Positions 35,901 to 50,900 of a DNA stretch of 64,000 nt are shown one piece after another (the first letter of the stretch is position 1; each line of letters begins with the position of its first letter). The stretch spans positions 310,001 through 374,000 of the forward strand of contig LVLI01000005.1 of the NCBI GenBank assembly GCA_001687465.1, in the 5' to 3' direction. This stretch comes from Halocafeteria seosinensis. Taxonomy: Eukaryota; Sar; Bigyra; Bicosoecida. The notes below the pieces were generated by a model. That model was not told where the DNA came from and searched no databases. It saw only the letters and a program-made list of their open reading frames with translations. A program made the position numbers and the translations under genes.

Positions 35901-38900
35901 AAAATATTGCAAAATCACGCCTTCGCAATTACACGCAAGAACCAACTCCTCCACCTTCTATTTCGCTGCTTCAGATGAAAACAACGTATGGAGCAATTTT
36001 ATATTGGTCAACTTGCAGGTCTCTTCGGAGGAGGAGTCGGAGTTTGCCCAGAGTACTCTCCCCAGCGACTTTGAACAATTCGTCCAAAATCAGAACAATA
36101 GTGCAGTTGCCACATTCTCGGGGATACTACGGAAAGAGCTCCCGTTGTCAAGGAGTATACTTCTGCAAGTGGAGGGAAGCAACTTATGCGAAACGAGTAT
36201 TTCTTCTACGTTACACATATCATCACAGGATGCTTTTATATCCTTTTCACATACGGAATCCGATATGGATTCAGATTGCCGCTTAGTTAGTCTGCGATTT
36301 GATCCTCCGGAACCGTTTGTTCTGTCCAAGTCAACTTTGGAGGGGTATATTTCTTTGATGGCAGACCGTTTCATTGGGAGTACTACTGTTTTCCCTCTCA
36401 AACTGATCCCGATTCCCTGGATCCATAGCGCACAATTCGTCAGTGACACAGTGATTAACGTTTTTGGAAGCGGATTTATCCCGCCCTCGTCAAACTCTCA
36501 CTGTGGTTGCATTGTTTCACACGGGCAGGACGATGTTCCAGCAAATTGTACATGGCACTCGTCGACTGAAGTGGCTTGTACATTGACAACAGAAGCGGNA
36601 AAAATGGGCTGTTGTAATGTTATGATATCAAATAATGAGCGCTCCTTGTCAAGATCTTTCCAGGTATGCCCGAGAGATAAACCAATTGTCGATGACGTGG
36701 TTCTCTCAAGCGAAGGAATCCAGGTAACTGGCAGTGGGTTTCATGCAACATTAGGGATAGGCTGCGAAAGCACGACGTTCTTCTTCGCCTTAGTGGTCAA
36801 CGAGAGCTTCATGTTGTGCCCACAGACGACTTTGGCCAAGTCTGTCAGAATAGTGCACCAGGGACACGTGTTGCACCAGTTGGAGTCTGATCCCGCCGAG
36901 AGTAGTTACGTCGTGGAGCGGTGTCAGTTAGAAACGGGTACAATATATACTAGTTGCTCCGCAAACATTTTCCAACAGTTCAATGGCAAGAGAACGAGCT
37001 CACGTGTATTATCAAAGGAGAGGCTATTGCATCTTTCTCGCATGCTGAACACGAATCGCTACCAGCAACCAGAGGTTGTCAATGAAGTCAACAAAGCTGA
37101 TAAGACAACAGCAGACTGTGCCTCACGTCTAGTAGCAGTTGCCCCACGGCAATTCCAGACAAAAGATGAAATAAGGGTCCTCACTCGGTTTACAAAGGTC
37201 GCCAATTGTGGGTACCCAGTTTTGGCGGTTGGTACTATGTTATGTCGGATGATATCGCTGTCACAGATCGACAGAATATGTTTCGCGGATGGTTTGCAGC
37301 CCGGAGCTTACCCAATCACTAAAGAGGGTAGGCATGGTAAATTTAAAACGACAGAATTTTCCATTGAAGTATTTGAAGATGTCCATCCCGGAATTGTCTC
37401 TCACTCGATAATCAGTAATGAGTCCTTTAACATCGTGGGGAGTAATTGGCGTGGCCTGTCGGAGAGGCAGAATTTGGAATGCATTGCGAAATCCCAAAAG
37501 GATGGTGCGAAACAGGTCGTTCGATTTGAAAACGTTACTAGGGATGCTTTTGAATGCATTTTTCATTTTTCTTATGCCATATGGGGTCAATGGGAAATTT
37601 CTGTTGTCTTTGATGCACACGAACTCTTGTGGCGGCAAACACTAGCTATTCCTCCTGTGCCCCGCCTGAGGGCTACGCCTAAGGCGATGCTTGTAAAATC
37701 GCTGAAGCATATCATACAGCTTGAAGCAGAGAATCTGTTAGAGAATACTCGAATCGTATGCAACTCCACTGAAGCTAAAGGGAAACGGCGTGGAGAATAT
37801 TCGATCATCTTCAGACTCCCATCTATGGAAACGGGAGTACATTCTTGTGCATTGACAAACGACGGTGTGCATTACAGCGAGACCATCAATTTAACGATCC
37901 TTGTGACTCCGAAAGTGAAAGCGTATCCGTTGCAAGGAATAGTTGGACAACCAATGTCGCTCCGAATAGAGAGCACTATAGCGCCACGGTTATGTCGGTT
38001 TTCGGATTCACAAATCAGTGCAGTTACTGCTACGTGGAGTGCCTCCGAGAAATCACATGTCTGTTTGCTTCATCCTAAAAGCTCAGGCAACATCTCTGTG
38101 GAAATCGCGTTCGAAGACAAAGAGTTTCAGGACAGTGGATTGACCGTTGAAGTGTTCGTTCGTCCACGCATAACCGAGGCAGTTATGTTGCCTGTACGCA
38201 GAGCACTAACAGAAAAGCAAGGACAAGCAGGTTCCGGAGTGACGTTCGCAGTTTTATTCAAGGGCGAAGGCTTCCATCGAAGAGCAGTGTATCACTGTAA
38301 GACAGAGGGGACTCAACAATCAGACAGTGTAGCCGAAAGAGATCAGCATGGACAACCCTACTGTTTTGTAAACCACTCGCTGGCTGTCGTATCCAAGGCA
38401 GTTTCTTTACACATAAAAACTACTATGTTGCACTACAAACTGCTAGGAGATCCCTATTATGCGGAGATTAGTGATCTTGCACCTCGCCGTGTGGTAAGCA
38501 ACTATACAAAGAGCTTCATGGTAAGAGGAGCTCATTTAGATATTGGGACAGTTCTATATTGTAATGTGGAAAGAGGTAACAATTCTTTGGTCATTCCAGC
38601 GAAGTCCGTCGACTCAGGAAGAGTCAGGTGCCTCAATCCACCTCAGTTGGCCGTGGGTGTATACGAAGTCTCACTCATCTATGAGTTTGCGGAATTTAGC
38701 ACAAACTCGGTTGAGTTGGAAAGTATCCTTTTGCCAACAGTATCTGCGGCTCGAGCCTACATCTCCCCCCAAAACCGCATCTTCGATTTGCTCCTTTCAA
38801 TTGAGAATACAGCACTGCGAGTACGTTGTGCTAACCGAGGGTTTGAAGTTGAGGCGACAATCCTTAATGGGACCTCTTTGATATGCAAAGATTTAGCGTA

Positions 38901-41900
38901 CTTCGATGAGCATCTTTCCAAAACATTTAGCCTCTGTATCGGGGGGCTGTGTATGAACGTCCTGGAGAATGTGACAGTCCAAGAAGAGATAATTGAACTA
39001 TCATCTTCCTCGACCGACAAGCGCGATCTACCAAGGATACGCCATGGCTTTGCTCTTTCCAATTCAAGCGGAACAGTAGTGCTTGCGTTGTCCCTCAGTA
39101 GCTCCGGTTTACGTCCACAATGCGAATTTTCCAGGCAGATAATTGTGAATGGTGTTAGGGGTTTCAACGGATATGAGTACTGCACATTGCCAGCAGATGT
39201 GTTACCCAGCCAGTTCACCGGAGTGCTGTTTCAGCATATCCCAGATCGGCGTGTTTTCCCTGAGAATTGCTATTTTGTCGGCGGTAATTGCATCTTACCT
39301 GTCGTAAACCATTCTCTCCCTTCTTTGCAAGGAGAATGCGAGAACAATCGGAGCTATGCGCAGTCCATAAAGCCAAACGTAATGGTTGCACCCGCTATTT
39401 CTTTCATTCAGCCTACGCAGATTGTCAACGGCATTGAGCATAATATTTTTGTAAAGACTGCTGACGATCATCCTCTCTTGAGCTGTGAATATGAATGCTT
39501 GCCGACCTCGAGGAAGAAGGTCACCATGGCTATACCTGCTACAGAAAATGGGCACCTTTGCGCTGTGCAATGCGCAAACGGCTCGCGAGAAGTTAAACTA
39601 ACAGTTGCCATTGCGGGTATCCAGAAATCGCGAGAGATCACACTGCCGGCTGTTGACTTTGGTCAACACAAACTAAGCAGTTCATGCATATTGGCAAATT
39701 TACACTCTCGGATTCAAATCTCCCACTCAGCGCAGACAGTATTCAAGAGACCGGTGTGCTATTTCAACGAAATCGCGGTCGCGGGATTCTCGATTACCCC
39801 AAACATCATTCAATGTGAAACCCCTAAGTTTCCCGAGGACCATCGCGAGGTTGATTTCGCACTGTCTTTTTCTCATTCAAATTGCTTTAGTCCTGTGAGG
39901 AAGAGCATACGAGTTTTACCAGAAGTAACGTCAAACGTTATATCCGGACGCGTTGACGGAGAAGTGCTCGAGATTTTCATCCGCAGAGACGACTCTCGTC
40001 TGGAGGAGGGGTGTACGCCGATGCAGTGCCACATCAAACCTTCAGGCACCATTGATGCTCCGATATTGAGCAGTTCACGTCGGCTAAATGGGACACACCT
40101 AGTATGTTCTATACAATCACCTGAACCCAGGGCATCCGAAGTCTATGCAGCTTTTTCCATAAGTGGCAGTGGCCCGACTGCGTTCCGAAGAGTCTATTTG
40201 AACCATGAGAAGGTGGTCACTCCGCTTGCAGTCCAACCGGCAATGTTTTTTGATAGTTACAGCGGAGCTGTCAGTATCGAACTTAAGGAAGTCACACGTC
40301 CCGATGATATGAAGGGATGGAGATGTATCTTCCGAAGCCAAACGTCGAGCGCTACCTCGCGTGCACGACTGATCACTTCAAATATAATCTCGTGCAGTCC
40401 TGGTTTGTTAGCATTCGGGAGGTACAATGTAAGCCTCGTTGATGGAGGAAGCAAGCTTCATTCAAGTGTTCTTCCGCTTACCGTAATCAAGACTCCTCGA
40501 CTTACTGGCGTATCAACGAGACACTATCAAAGCCTTAGGGTAACGGGATATGGATTTCTTGAGGGTGTCTTGTCTTGTCAGCTCTGCGGGAGCCTGCTCG
40601 CCGGAAGTTTCAGATCTAGAACAGAGGTTTCGTGCTTCATACCTCTTGAAATGGGAAATTTTGAGAATTGTCCCGTAACTGTGGAGTATTTGGACCCTCC
40701 TGGAAAAATTATCGGATCTTCAGTAGTTTCTCCGCAGCATGAGCCATGCAAAGAGAAACGACTCGTCGAAACAACCGAATACATAGTGGTTGACTACGCC
40801 GAGCCAGAACTCTTCTTAGACCACATCCAATGCTGGATAAACGACGTTGAAGTGGACATAAGAAGAGCGGAGAACTCCATAGCTTGTAGTCTTCCCCAAG
40901 TATCAGAGGGAAGAAGCAGAAGTATGGTAGAGCTTGTCCTAAAGAAGGATTCTGTGGTAGAAGAGTGTTTACATGTTAAATTCGTCCCTACTCCAGTCCC
41001 CATATCCGTGGACCCTTCGCTGGTAGTATATGGTAGTCATGAGACACTACGTGTTCAAGGCACCCGTTTCTTCGAAGATGTTCGGTACCAGGCCTTTGTG
41101 CCGGGCGAAAGCACAGTGTTGGACTGTTTGGTTCGTAGTTCTACTTCACTGGATTGCGACTTTTCTCCCAGCCGTACGGGACTGCATGCTTTGTCGTTGG
41201 CATCGGGAACTCCTGTGAATGAATCCATTCTGGAGTTGGTTGTGGTTGAGCCGGTGAAACTTCATACCACCCAATCGAACTGTGATGAAGCCTGCCACAT
41301 ATCTGTATCATTTTTTGGGACAGGCTTTTGTGATAACGTTCCCATCCAATGTGTGGCCGACAATCAGTCGTATGTATTTCCAAGCCTTAGCCGAAACTGT
41401 CGGAGCTTGTCCTGCTCCTTTCAAAAAAGCAGCATTGCAAGTGTGGCTGTTAGTTTCCAGAGCGGGGCGACTATGATGTCCATTATAGGGCCCCGAACGT
41501 GTTGTTGGAACTACGCTCCACCCCAGGTGGTATTTCTGGAGCCTGAAAGCCAGTGGAACGAAGATGTTCCAATGTACCATGTTCAGGAGGCCCAAATGGA
41601 GTATGAAACTGCAGAAACCCTGTTGCTTCAAATTGAGGGGCACGGGTTCTCGAGTATCCAGGTTCCCCGTTGTGTGGTTACCGGAGTTAATATGGCCATC
41701 AATATTTCGCTAGCTTGCGGAGTCTTGCATGATTCATTAATTGAAGCACATGAAGTTAAGCTTGTTCCCGCAGTGTATCAAGTTGCTCTGCTGGATCTCT
41801 CGAATGGAAGGAGTAGCAACACAGTCACTTGCATACTGGATCCCGTGCCGACGATTTCATTCTTCCTCCCGCGTATTGTCCAAGATACCGGGGGAGGCAT

Positions 41901-44900
41901 TGTATCTGTTCGTGGAAGCAACTTTGTCAGGCGGATTAAATTTCAGTGCCACATTGGAAGCTTTGTGATACCCGCCGTTGTACGTGACTCGACGACTATA
42001 TATTGTCGCCTTCCATCTCTACAGCCCAACTCAAGTGTACGCGTTGGGATCGCTACCTCTAAGCTTCTCTTGGAAGCCGACGGCAACTTGCAGGTGATAT
42101 CGAATGACATCATTGTACAGGATCTGCTCGTTACGAAATGGAAGGAGCAGGCAATCTACTTTGAGTGCCCGAGCTGCCAGTTGTTTGCTTCGGCGAATTT
42201 ATCCTGTCTCTTCTCTGGGAGAACGAAAGCTGTTTTCCACTTAGACAAGCACTTCTACGAGTGTGTTGTTGTTGTTCCTGCTGACGTCAAAGCAGGAAGC
42301 ATGCTCACGTTTTCCTTACTTCACAATGAATACGGTACAATGCCATTTATGGATACCGTCGGCGTAGTCGCAGCGCCCGAGGTATGGGACTATTCCCCGA
42401 AGGTGCTAGCAAGGACACGAGACACAACATTTTCCTTATTCGGGATCTTCCCTTCAAGCGCAAATTTAAGTTGCGTCCTTGGAAGGCGCTCGTGTAATAC
42501 TGTGGCTATACTCACGTCCCAGATGCGTTGCATATGTTCCCCGGACGCTAGTCACAGCGTTCTCCCTCTTACGCTCTGGTTAGGAAATCGGTTACTACTA
42601 ACATTGGGAAGCGTGCCGCAAACTTTCTATAAGGTCGTTCACTCAGTTGAGAGTGTTATCGAACAGAGTTTTGCGTATTTTGATATCCAAGGAAAGAACC
42701 TGGACTCTCGCTCAATACAGTGCCGACTGAACCTGGGCTCTCCTCGCTCCGCACTGTGCTCTACTCAATCAATGTGCGGTTGTGGATTCTTCTTTGAGAA
42801 CAATGGTAGCCAGATCCTTCTTGATATATTTGAGGATAGTCACTTCCTCTGGAGACATAGACCGGAGCCCACTTCCCGGGGGAGCCAGGTACGTGGTTCT
42901 GAAAGTGCGGTATTGAACCAACCACCATCGATGATCGTCGACTCCTCAACGCCTCTCCTTGGTAGTGGCATTGGACTTGATTTTCGATATCGTCAAGCGG
43001 AAGGATGTAAGATTACTTGCTGCTTGCTGGAGCAGTGCGTGGGTGCAACGACAATTGCGCCAGGAAGAGGCATATGCCGGTTTCCTCAACGGTTTGGCAG
43101 CTCGGCCCTGATTCATGTATTGTGCGGGATAAAAACCGTCCATAGATCCGCTCTACCGACGCCGCTCAGGGAATCCGAAAGTGTTGTGTACGTTGATTCT
43201 CTTGCTCCAATTCCACTTTCGTGGTCGTATTGGCCTGATCTTTCGCCCGTATCGCGAAACATGGACTGTTATGCTGGAAACAAAGTCATTGGATATATTT
43301 CTTTTGGGGGAGATGAAATATATTGTCATCCTGACAGAGAAAATGTCGTATTCAATTCTATACAAGAAACCCTTGACGCCACTATCACGGCAAAGACCAG
43401 CGCTGGTACCGTTCTCGCTTTCCGGAATGTGGTTTTCCGACGGCCACCTATGCTTACGGACTTTACAACGGTGTACGTGGCCGCTAACGAGTCTGCATAT
43501 ATCCGCTTGGATGGCTTCTTCCCTGTATCGTCTGATCTCCAGTGCCTGGTGGACGGGCGTTCGTCGTTTCCTCCAGTTGTCGAGGCCGATAGCGTCTTCT
43601 GTAAAGTTCGCCTTCCAGCTGGGGAGCACACACTGAGCATAGCTCTAAGCGGAGACAACAACACCCACTCCGCGCAACGTGTGGTAACAGCTGTTCCTCG
43701 CCTCAGGATATACAAGATTGAGCAATACATTGACTCTTCAGAGATCCTTGTGCTCAGACTTGCCACGAGTGATCTTTCGTCACTTCAGCGACCGATATGT
43801 TTGGTTAACGGGAAGAGCTACTTGGCACGTGTGATCACTTCTCGAATAATATCATGTTCGATTTCCACCTCTGCGGAACGATTGAATATTTCAATTGGGG
43901 CGTCAACGAATGAACGCCAACCATTAAGTGAGGAACAGGCTGTCCCTCGACAGGAACTTCCGAGGGTTTTGACGTTTTCACCAGCTGTACTACATTCCGG
44001 AATGGTACGAGAAATGAAGGTTACACTTGATACCGCTATATCTTCTGCGACTTTGGCGATACAACCAAAACACAAAGAGTTGTTCTCGGCTACATTTGCT
44101 TCTGCAGATAGAAAGATACTTATCTTCCACGTCATGATTAAAGCATGCGCCTCGTTACTCAGTGCCGATCTGTCGCTTCGAATACGGACGAATTTTGTCC
44201 GTATTACCCACCAATTGCCATGTGCTACTGCTCTGTCTCTAACCTCAGTTTCTCCTTCAACAGCACGTACAGGGGAGGATGTTGTTGTAAAAGGGAGCAA
44301 CTTCCGACGAGTGTCCGCATACTTCTGTGCGTTTATAGGGGACCGTACTAGGGTGATAAGTAAAGCAGTCTATTTGTCTCCTTCGCTACTCCACTGTACG
44401 CTTCTCGAAATCGAACCGGGAACCTATCAGTTGGAAGTGAAAGACGAGTTTGGAAGCGTCAGCAGAGACGCGTTAAGTTTTACCGTCGTAGGCCCGGCGC
44501 GGATCACAGGCTGTAGCCCTTGTGTTGGATCTCAACTTGGAGGAACGAAAATAACCGTGACTGGTCAGAATTTTCTTCCTTCGGACCAAATCTTCTGCCA
44601 ATTTGGAGAATCTCATTCGAGAGCTTTGGTGACAGGCTCGGAGCAAATCGTGTGTCGAAGCCCTCCTGTAATTGAAAATTCCCTTTTCGCTGGTACTAAT
44701 CTCACGGTTTCATCCAGAACCACAGTGGATGGTAGTCTCCCCTTTTCCTTCTATCGCATTCCCACCGTGCTCAGTGTTACCCCTACTGTTCAGGTATTCG
44801 GAGATAAGTCTCCAATACAGATAGTCCTCAAAGAGCCAATTTCTCCGATGCCTATTCCTGCTACATGTAGGTTCTCAATCGCAGGGAGTAAAGAGGTCAT

Positions 44901-47900
44901 GGACGAAACGGATGGAATCACTGATGGAACGGTAGTGCAATGCACTGCTCCTTCTACCAAGAAACTACGGCGTAGTGACGAAGAGATGTTTTCTGTTCTC
45001 ATTCATTTTTCGTTGGATAGCGGAGATCATTTCTTTCAAAGTGGGACCCAAGTAAGAGTAATACCATCCCCCACACTGGATCGTTTCGAGCCTTCATCAG
45101 GCCCGGTGATTGGTGGAACAAGTGTGAACGTGTTTGGGAAACATTTCTCTCAACTAGAAGGACTTGTATGCACGTTTGGGGATATTTCAGTCGTACCCAT
45201 GTTTGTTTCAACTACGCAAATTGTATGCATGTCACCTGCGCAAACTTTGGCAGGCGATGTCCTCTTATCAATTTCCTTCGGAAACGTGAGCAGTTACAGT
45301 GACAGACCCTTCACATACTATTTTCCAGAACACATTGAATCAATTCATCCACTCCGTGTTGATAGAGACGGAGGAGAGACGTTGGTATTCCGTGGAAGCA
45401 ATTTCGGCAGCTTTCCGGAACTAAGCTGCTCTTTTGGCTCATCAAGAATTAGGGCGACGTTTGTTAATGACTCGACGGTCGCCTGTCGAACGCCAATGCA
45501 TCCGACCGGGAAGGTAGTTGTTTCCCTGGCAAATAATGGGCAGAATTTTGTTCAGTCAGATGTTGTAGTCACGGTGGAAGAGACCGCAGTGATCTCTTCG
45601 GTCACTCCAAGTCTGGGATTAGTTACCGGTGGTTTCGTGATGTATATCATGGGATCCAATTTTCGTAACTCTGACTCTCTGATTTGTTCTGTGGGTGACG
45701 CCCGAGTGGGTTGTACTTTCTGCAATGAGAGCGCGATCAAAGTATTCGCCCCGCCTTCACCATCGGGTTTAGCTGAGTCGTTCGCAGTAGAGATTTCTCT
45801 CAATGGGCGCGACTTTAGTTCTAATTTGAAACAGCTTCACTATTATCTGGAGCCTCGTATTCTTCATGTTGTTCCTGGGATTTTTTGGGCGAACGAAAAG
45901 AGTACTATTCAGATTACGGGTAGAAACTTTCTTTCTACCCGCTCCTTGATGTGTAGAGTCACGAGCCTGGTTGATAATACTTCCTCGAGTGTATCGCACC
46001 AATCGGAGGCCCAGTTTTTGAGTTCATCTAGACTAAGTTGCTCGATACCACCATTGGCTATCGACACTTATCTTGTACAGATTTCTTTTAACGGAAGAGA
46101 CTTCCATCCAACAATCTCCGAAGAGCTACTCAGTCAAGATATCAGGGGGGTGCATCCTCAAATCGCCTTCGACGTCGTTAGTCCAATCGACCTTCAAACT
46201 GTGGCTCCATTGGACGGTGTGGTTTACCCTGGGTCACTGGTGCTACTGCGTGCTGCAGGGCTACCACCTGCAGGTGTGATCAATGTAATCTGTCTAATGG
46301 GTTCTACGATCACCCATGGGACTGTCTCTGGAGACGTAGTAGAATGCAAGGTACCGACGATTCTTCTGGATGAAATGCTCTTTCTGTCCCTAAGCCTCAA
46401 CGGACAGCAGCTATCTGAGGTGATCGCTTTACACGTTGCCAAACCTCCGGTGATTCAACAACTTGCACCGGCGCTGTTGATCACTACCAAAGCTACAACT
46501 GTTACTGTTAAAAGCGAGCTACGCAGCGTCGTTGATGTTGAGTGCAGCTTCTTCGAGGGGTTGTCAAAGCTATCTGTGAGATCTAATGCCGTGCTCATAG
46601 ATAATAGTACGCTGCAGTGTGTCGGACCAACTTTATCAAACTTTATTAGGGAGACTGGTGTTTTGGTCAGAAATTTTGGCTCAGGGGATGCCTTCCGGAA
46701 CACAATAAAGCTCCCTTCGATACACCTCCGATTACTCGTTAGGGGCGTTACCCTCTCATCAAACTCCATGCCTATTCAGTTTGTTTCCCCTCCCGCTTTG
46801 TGGGCTATTATGCCGGAAATTTGGTTGGAAAACAATTCCATGGTGACGATTGACGGATTTTTCCCGCTTAACTCTGATGGTCTATCTTGTAAGATACGTA
46901 AGAGAGCTTCAAAAGAAACGGTGGACACATCTCGCTTGCTTGTGTCCGAGGAGTCTAAAGCCACCTGTACTTTCCCCCACGGTGTGTTCACTCCTGACAG
47001 GTACTTGTTAGAGTTGACTGTAGCAGGAGTTACGGGGAATTTCGGGTCGGTGGATTTCGAGGTTGTAATATCTCCAAAACCAGAAAGTGTCACCCCAAAT
47101 ACTTTCTCTGCCGACACATACACTTTGCTGAGCATTTTTGGGGCCAATTTTATGGCTCGGAATTCCTTACGAGGGGCAACAGACGGAGGACTCACCAGCT
47201 CTGCCGCGTGGCATTGCAGGGTGAACGAAGTATCCTTTGTGGCCAGCGTAGTCAGCGATCAAGAACTGCGGTGTTATATCCCTCCTCAGAGCGCTGAATT
47301 GACACGACTTAGACTGATGTTCAATGGTGCTCTCTTATCGTCTTGGGAACAACTTATGCCAGTGAGGAGGGGTGTAGTGATAACGAGTGTTCACCCAAAG
47401 ATATTCACCACAGGGGAAATTCGTACTTCGGTAAGACTCGCTCCTACGAACAAAACCCCTTCTCTCTGTTCCATAGGACCTATTCAGTCTCTCATAAGCT
47501 CTTGCGGCTTAGATGACTGGGGCATCATATGTGGATGCAACGTATCGTTTGGTTTTGCAAGAGGGAGCCTGAGTTGGGGAACAATTCCATTATCTATTGG
47601 GTTTGAGGATGGAACTCAGACGACAAACGCCATTGGTATCAGAGTGCTTCCCCAACCAGTGGTGACCTATATCGACGCTTCGGAGCTTGGAAACAACAAT
47701 AACGGGCTTTTGAGAATTCGAGGGTTTGGATTTGTCAATAGCAACGCGTTGAGGTGTGTTTTCTCCGTTGGACGGAAGTTGTCTTTCAGAGTTGTTCCGA
47801 TTTTCAACTCATCAAGAGAGCTCTACTGCCCGCTTGAAGCCAAACATATCAACAGCATAGGTTCTACAAACAGTGTCCTTGATGTAAGAGCCGGAGTCAC

Positions 47901-50900
47901 CAACGATAATTCTTCGGTTGTATGGTATGCTCTTCCCGTTGTAACCTCGAATTCCTTTTCTCTGAGTGGATTAAGTCCGACGGTAGTGAGTCCTCAGGGT
48001 GGTACAATTGTTTCGATAACGGGGTCACGCTTTTATGGAAGCCAAGCCTCATGTGTCGTTGGAATTCAAGAGGTTCCTGCAACTTTGGTCTCACAAACGA
48101 TGCTACAATGCCTCACTGTGCCAAACCGAGATCTACATCGTCAATTCTATGCCATCTGGGTGAAAATAGATGGGGTCTGGTCTAAGAACTCGCTAAACTA
48201 TTCATATCACAGTCCACTGCAGCTTTCGTCTATTTTACCTAGCTCTGGTCCAAGCAGTGGCAATACTACAGTGAATATTCTACTGCGGGGAGCTGGGAAC
48301 TTCCGCCGAGTGTTCTGCAAGTTCGGGGAAAGTGTAGTCCAAGGAACTGGAATCGGCGAAACGATTACCTGTGTCACCCAGGCCACCGAACTAGCAGAAC
48401 CCGTGGACGTAACTGTGTCCGTAGACGGCCAGGTATTTTCTGCGTCTGCCCTTCGTTATACGTTCTATTCTACTCCTATAGTGACTTCCCTCAGCCCGAG
48501 AGAAAGTTGGTCTGGCGTACCCCTACGGATAAGGGTATCAGGACTGCAATTCTTCTGCTCACCAAATCTGACCTGCAGCTTCGGAGCAACATCGTCTCCC
48601 GGTCGCTGTATACCTGGTTTCATTCTGTGTACGTTTCCAGCTATGTCTCCAATGGAGGGGCCAATATCCCTGAGCTTCAACGGTAAAGACAAAGAAACGT
48701 CTAGCCATTTCGACATGATAGTATCGAAACACCCGACAGTCTCTTCAGTGTCCCCGATGGTTCTTGTAGCTAACCTGAAGAAGGACATCAGGATTGAGGG
48801 GAATAGTTTCGGGATCGGTACCTGGTATTGCGTATTCGAGGGGAAGAGAGTAAAAGCTTTGCGCCTTAGTGAAAGTGAAATGCTTTGTTCGGTGACACCT
48901 GAGTCTCCGTCGCACAATGCTTCGCTTGGTATAGAGTTGCAGGGGGTTGGGCTACTCGAAGCCGCTACTGGTCTGAGAGTAACCAGTATATTTGACAGTT
49001 CTGAATCTCGGTTAACTAAGTATGCGATGTTCCGGGATGATGGTAGGAACGACGTTCTTCATGTTTCGGTTGAGCGTGCGGCTGCAGACACGGGAAACTG
49101 CTTTATCGGAGACTTGCAACTGCCTACTACTGTTTCGAACGCGTCCGCAAACTTAGTCTGTCAAGTTGATCGAGCTGCATTTCCTCGCATAAAAAACAGC
49201 TTTGTCTTGGGAGTCGCTTATCCCTCTGTCGTATCTTCTCAAGTACATGTGAAGGTTTTACAAAGGCCCATTGTCACCATGGTTGAACCTCTCGTTGCAT
49301 CAACAAGCGGAACAACATTATTGAGTTTGGTAGGAGACCAGTTTCCCTCTCACGGCATCGAATGTATGATAGGAGACGAAGTCGTAGCGGCAGCTCAGGT
49401 CAACCCACAGCTTCTAAGTTGCCGAGCCCCGAGTCGTAGACCAGGAGTTGTACCTGTAACTCTATTGCTATCAAATGGATCATCCTTTTTCAGCGGATTC
49501 CATATTGAATATAGAGTTCCGCCCCAAATTTTCCAGATGTCCCCTTCGTCGGGATCAATTACTGGAGGTACTTTGGTAACGGTCGTTGGAAGTGGCTTCT
49601 CAAAGCGGAATAACATGACATGCAACTTCGGAACGGTTGACACGCCTGCTGTAGATGTCGAAAATGAAAATCAGATGCGTTGCTTATCACCGCCCTTCGT
49701 TGCACCTCGAGCTGTTCCGTTTTCTGTGTCAATTGGACCGATTAGCTCCCCCGCTGCTGCAGAAGCTTTCTTGTACACCTTTAACCCGATAATTCGGCGA
49801 CTGACCCCTTCTACAGTAGCTACGGGAGAGCCGTCTGTCGTGCTTGTGTTTGGGTATTTTCCAGCCCTCGAAGATGTCACACAAGATGGTTCCTGTAGAT
49901 TTGGTGAATTTATGTCCCCGATGCGTGTGTTGTCCCTAACGCTGGTGGAATGCGCCCCCCATTTCCCTAAGGGTATTCGAGGCTTTACCTCTCCTCTGGA
50001 GCTCACATTCAATGGGCTTGACTTCTTCACCTCCGGACTAAGTATTACTGTCAAAGAATCAATTGAGATACTTAGTATATCACCTTCGACGGGCAGCGTC
50101 TCTGGCGGAACGGTCGTAACTCTTCGAGGTAATGGTTTTGTGAATTCAATCTTCCTGACTTGCAGGTTTGGCAACGTGGTAGTTTCAGCTTGGTATATCA
50201 ACTCAACGAATGCGTTTTGTGCATCTCCGCCGAAAATCCCGGGGAGCACACCGCTTTCTTTGTCAAACAATGGTCTTGATTTTTCCAACAGTCTTGATTT
50301 CGCTTATTTCGAAGATCCCTCTGTCTTCGATTTGTTCCCGCAGTACACGTTATTTACAGGACAGGTACCTGTCATGGTCAGGGGAGCGCATTTTAGAAAT
50401 ACGACCGACTTGCAGTGCAGTTTTTCAGAGCTTGTCGGATCAACGACGGTTAGAGCAGTGTTCTTATCCTCTTCCCTAGTTGTGTGCTTCGCACCTTCTC
50501 GGATTCTTCAAGGATCTTTCGGCTCTGCCGACCTTATCGTCCCTGTCGAAATCACCAACAATGGATTAGACTACAGTAATAGTCGTAACTTGTTCACGTT
50601 CTTCAGTGTGTGCCCTGTAGGGAGCTACTGCAATCATTTAGAGATCATGCCAGCTCCCAATGGCACATTTTCCTCGGGAACAGGAAATGCTAACTACACA
50701 CTGTGCCCTCCCTCTACGTTCCAGCCTCGGGCTGGGCAATCCCAGTGTCTGCTATGTCCTATTGGATACTTTTGTCCAGATTTTGGGTTGGCTCAGCCGG
50801 TTATTTGTAAAAGTGGTTACGTCTGTGACGAAAAGGGCTTGGTTACTCCGTACCGGCCATGTGTCCCTGGACATTTTTGCAACACAGGATCGAAAACAAA

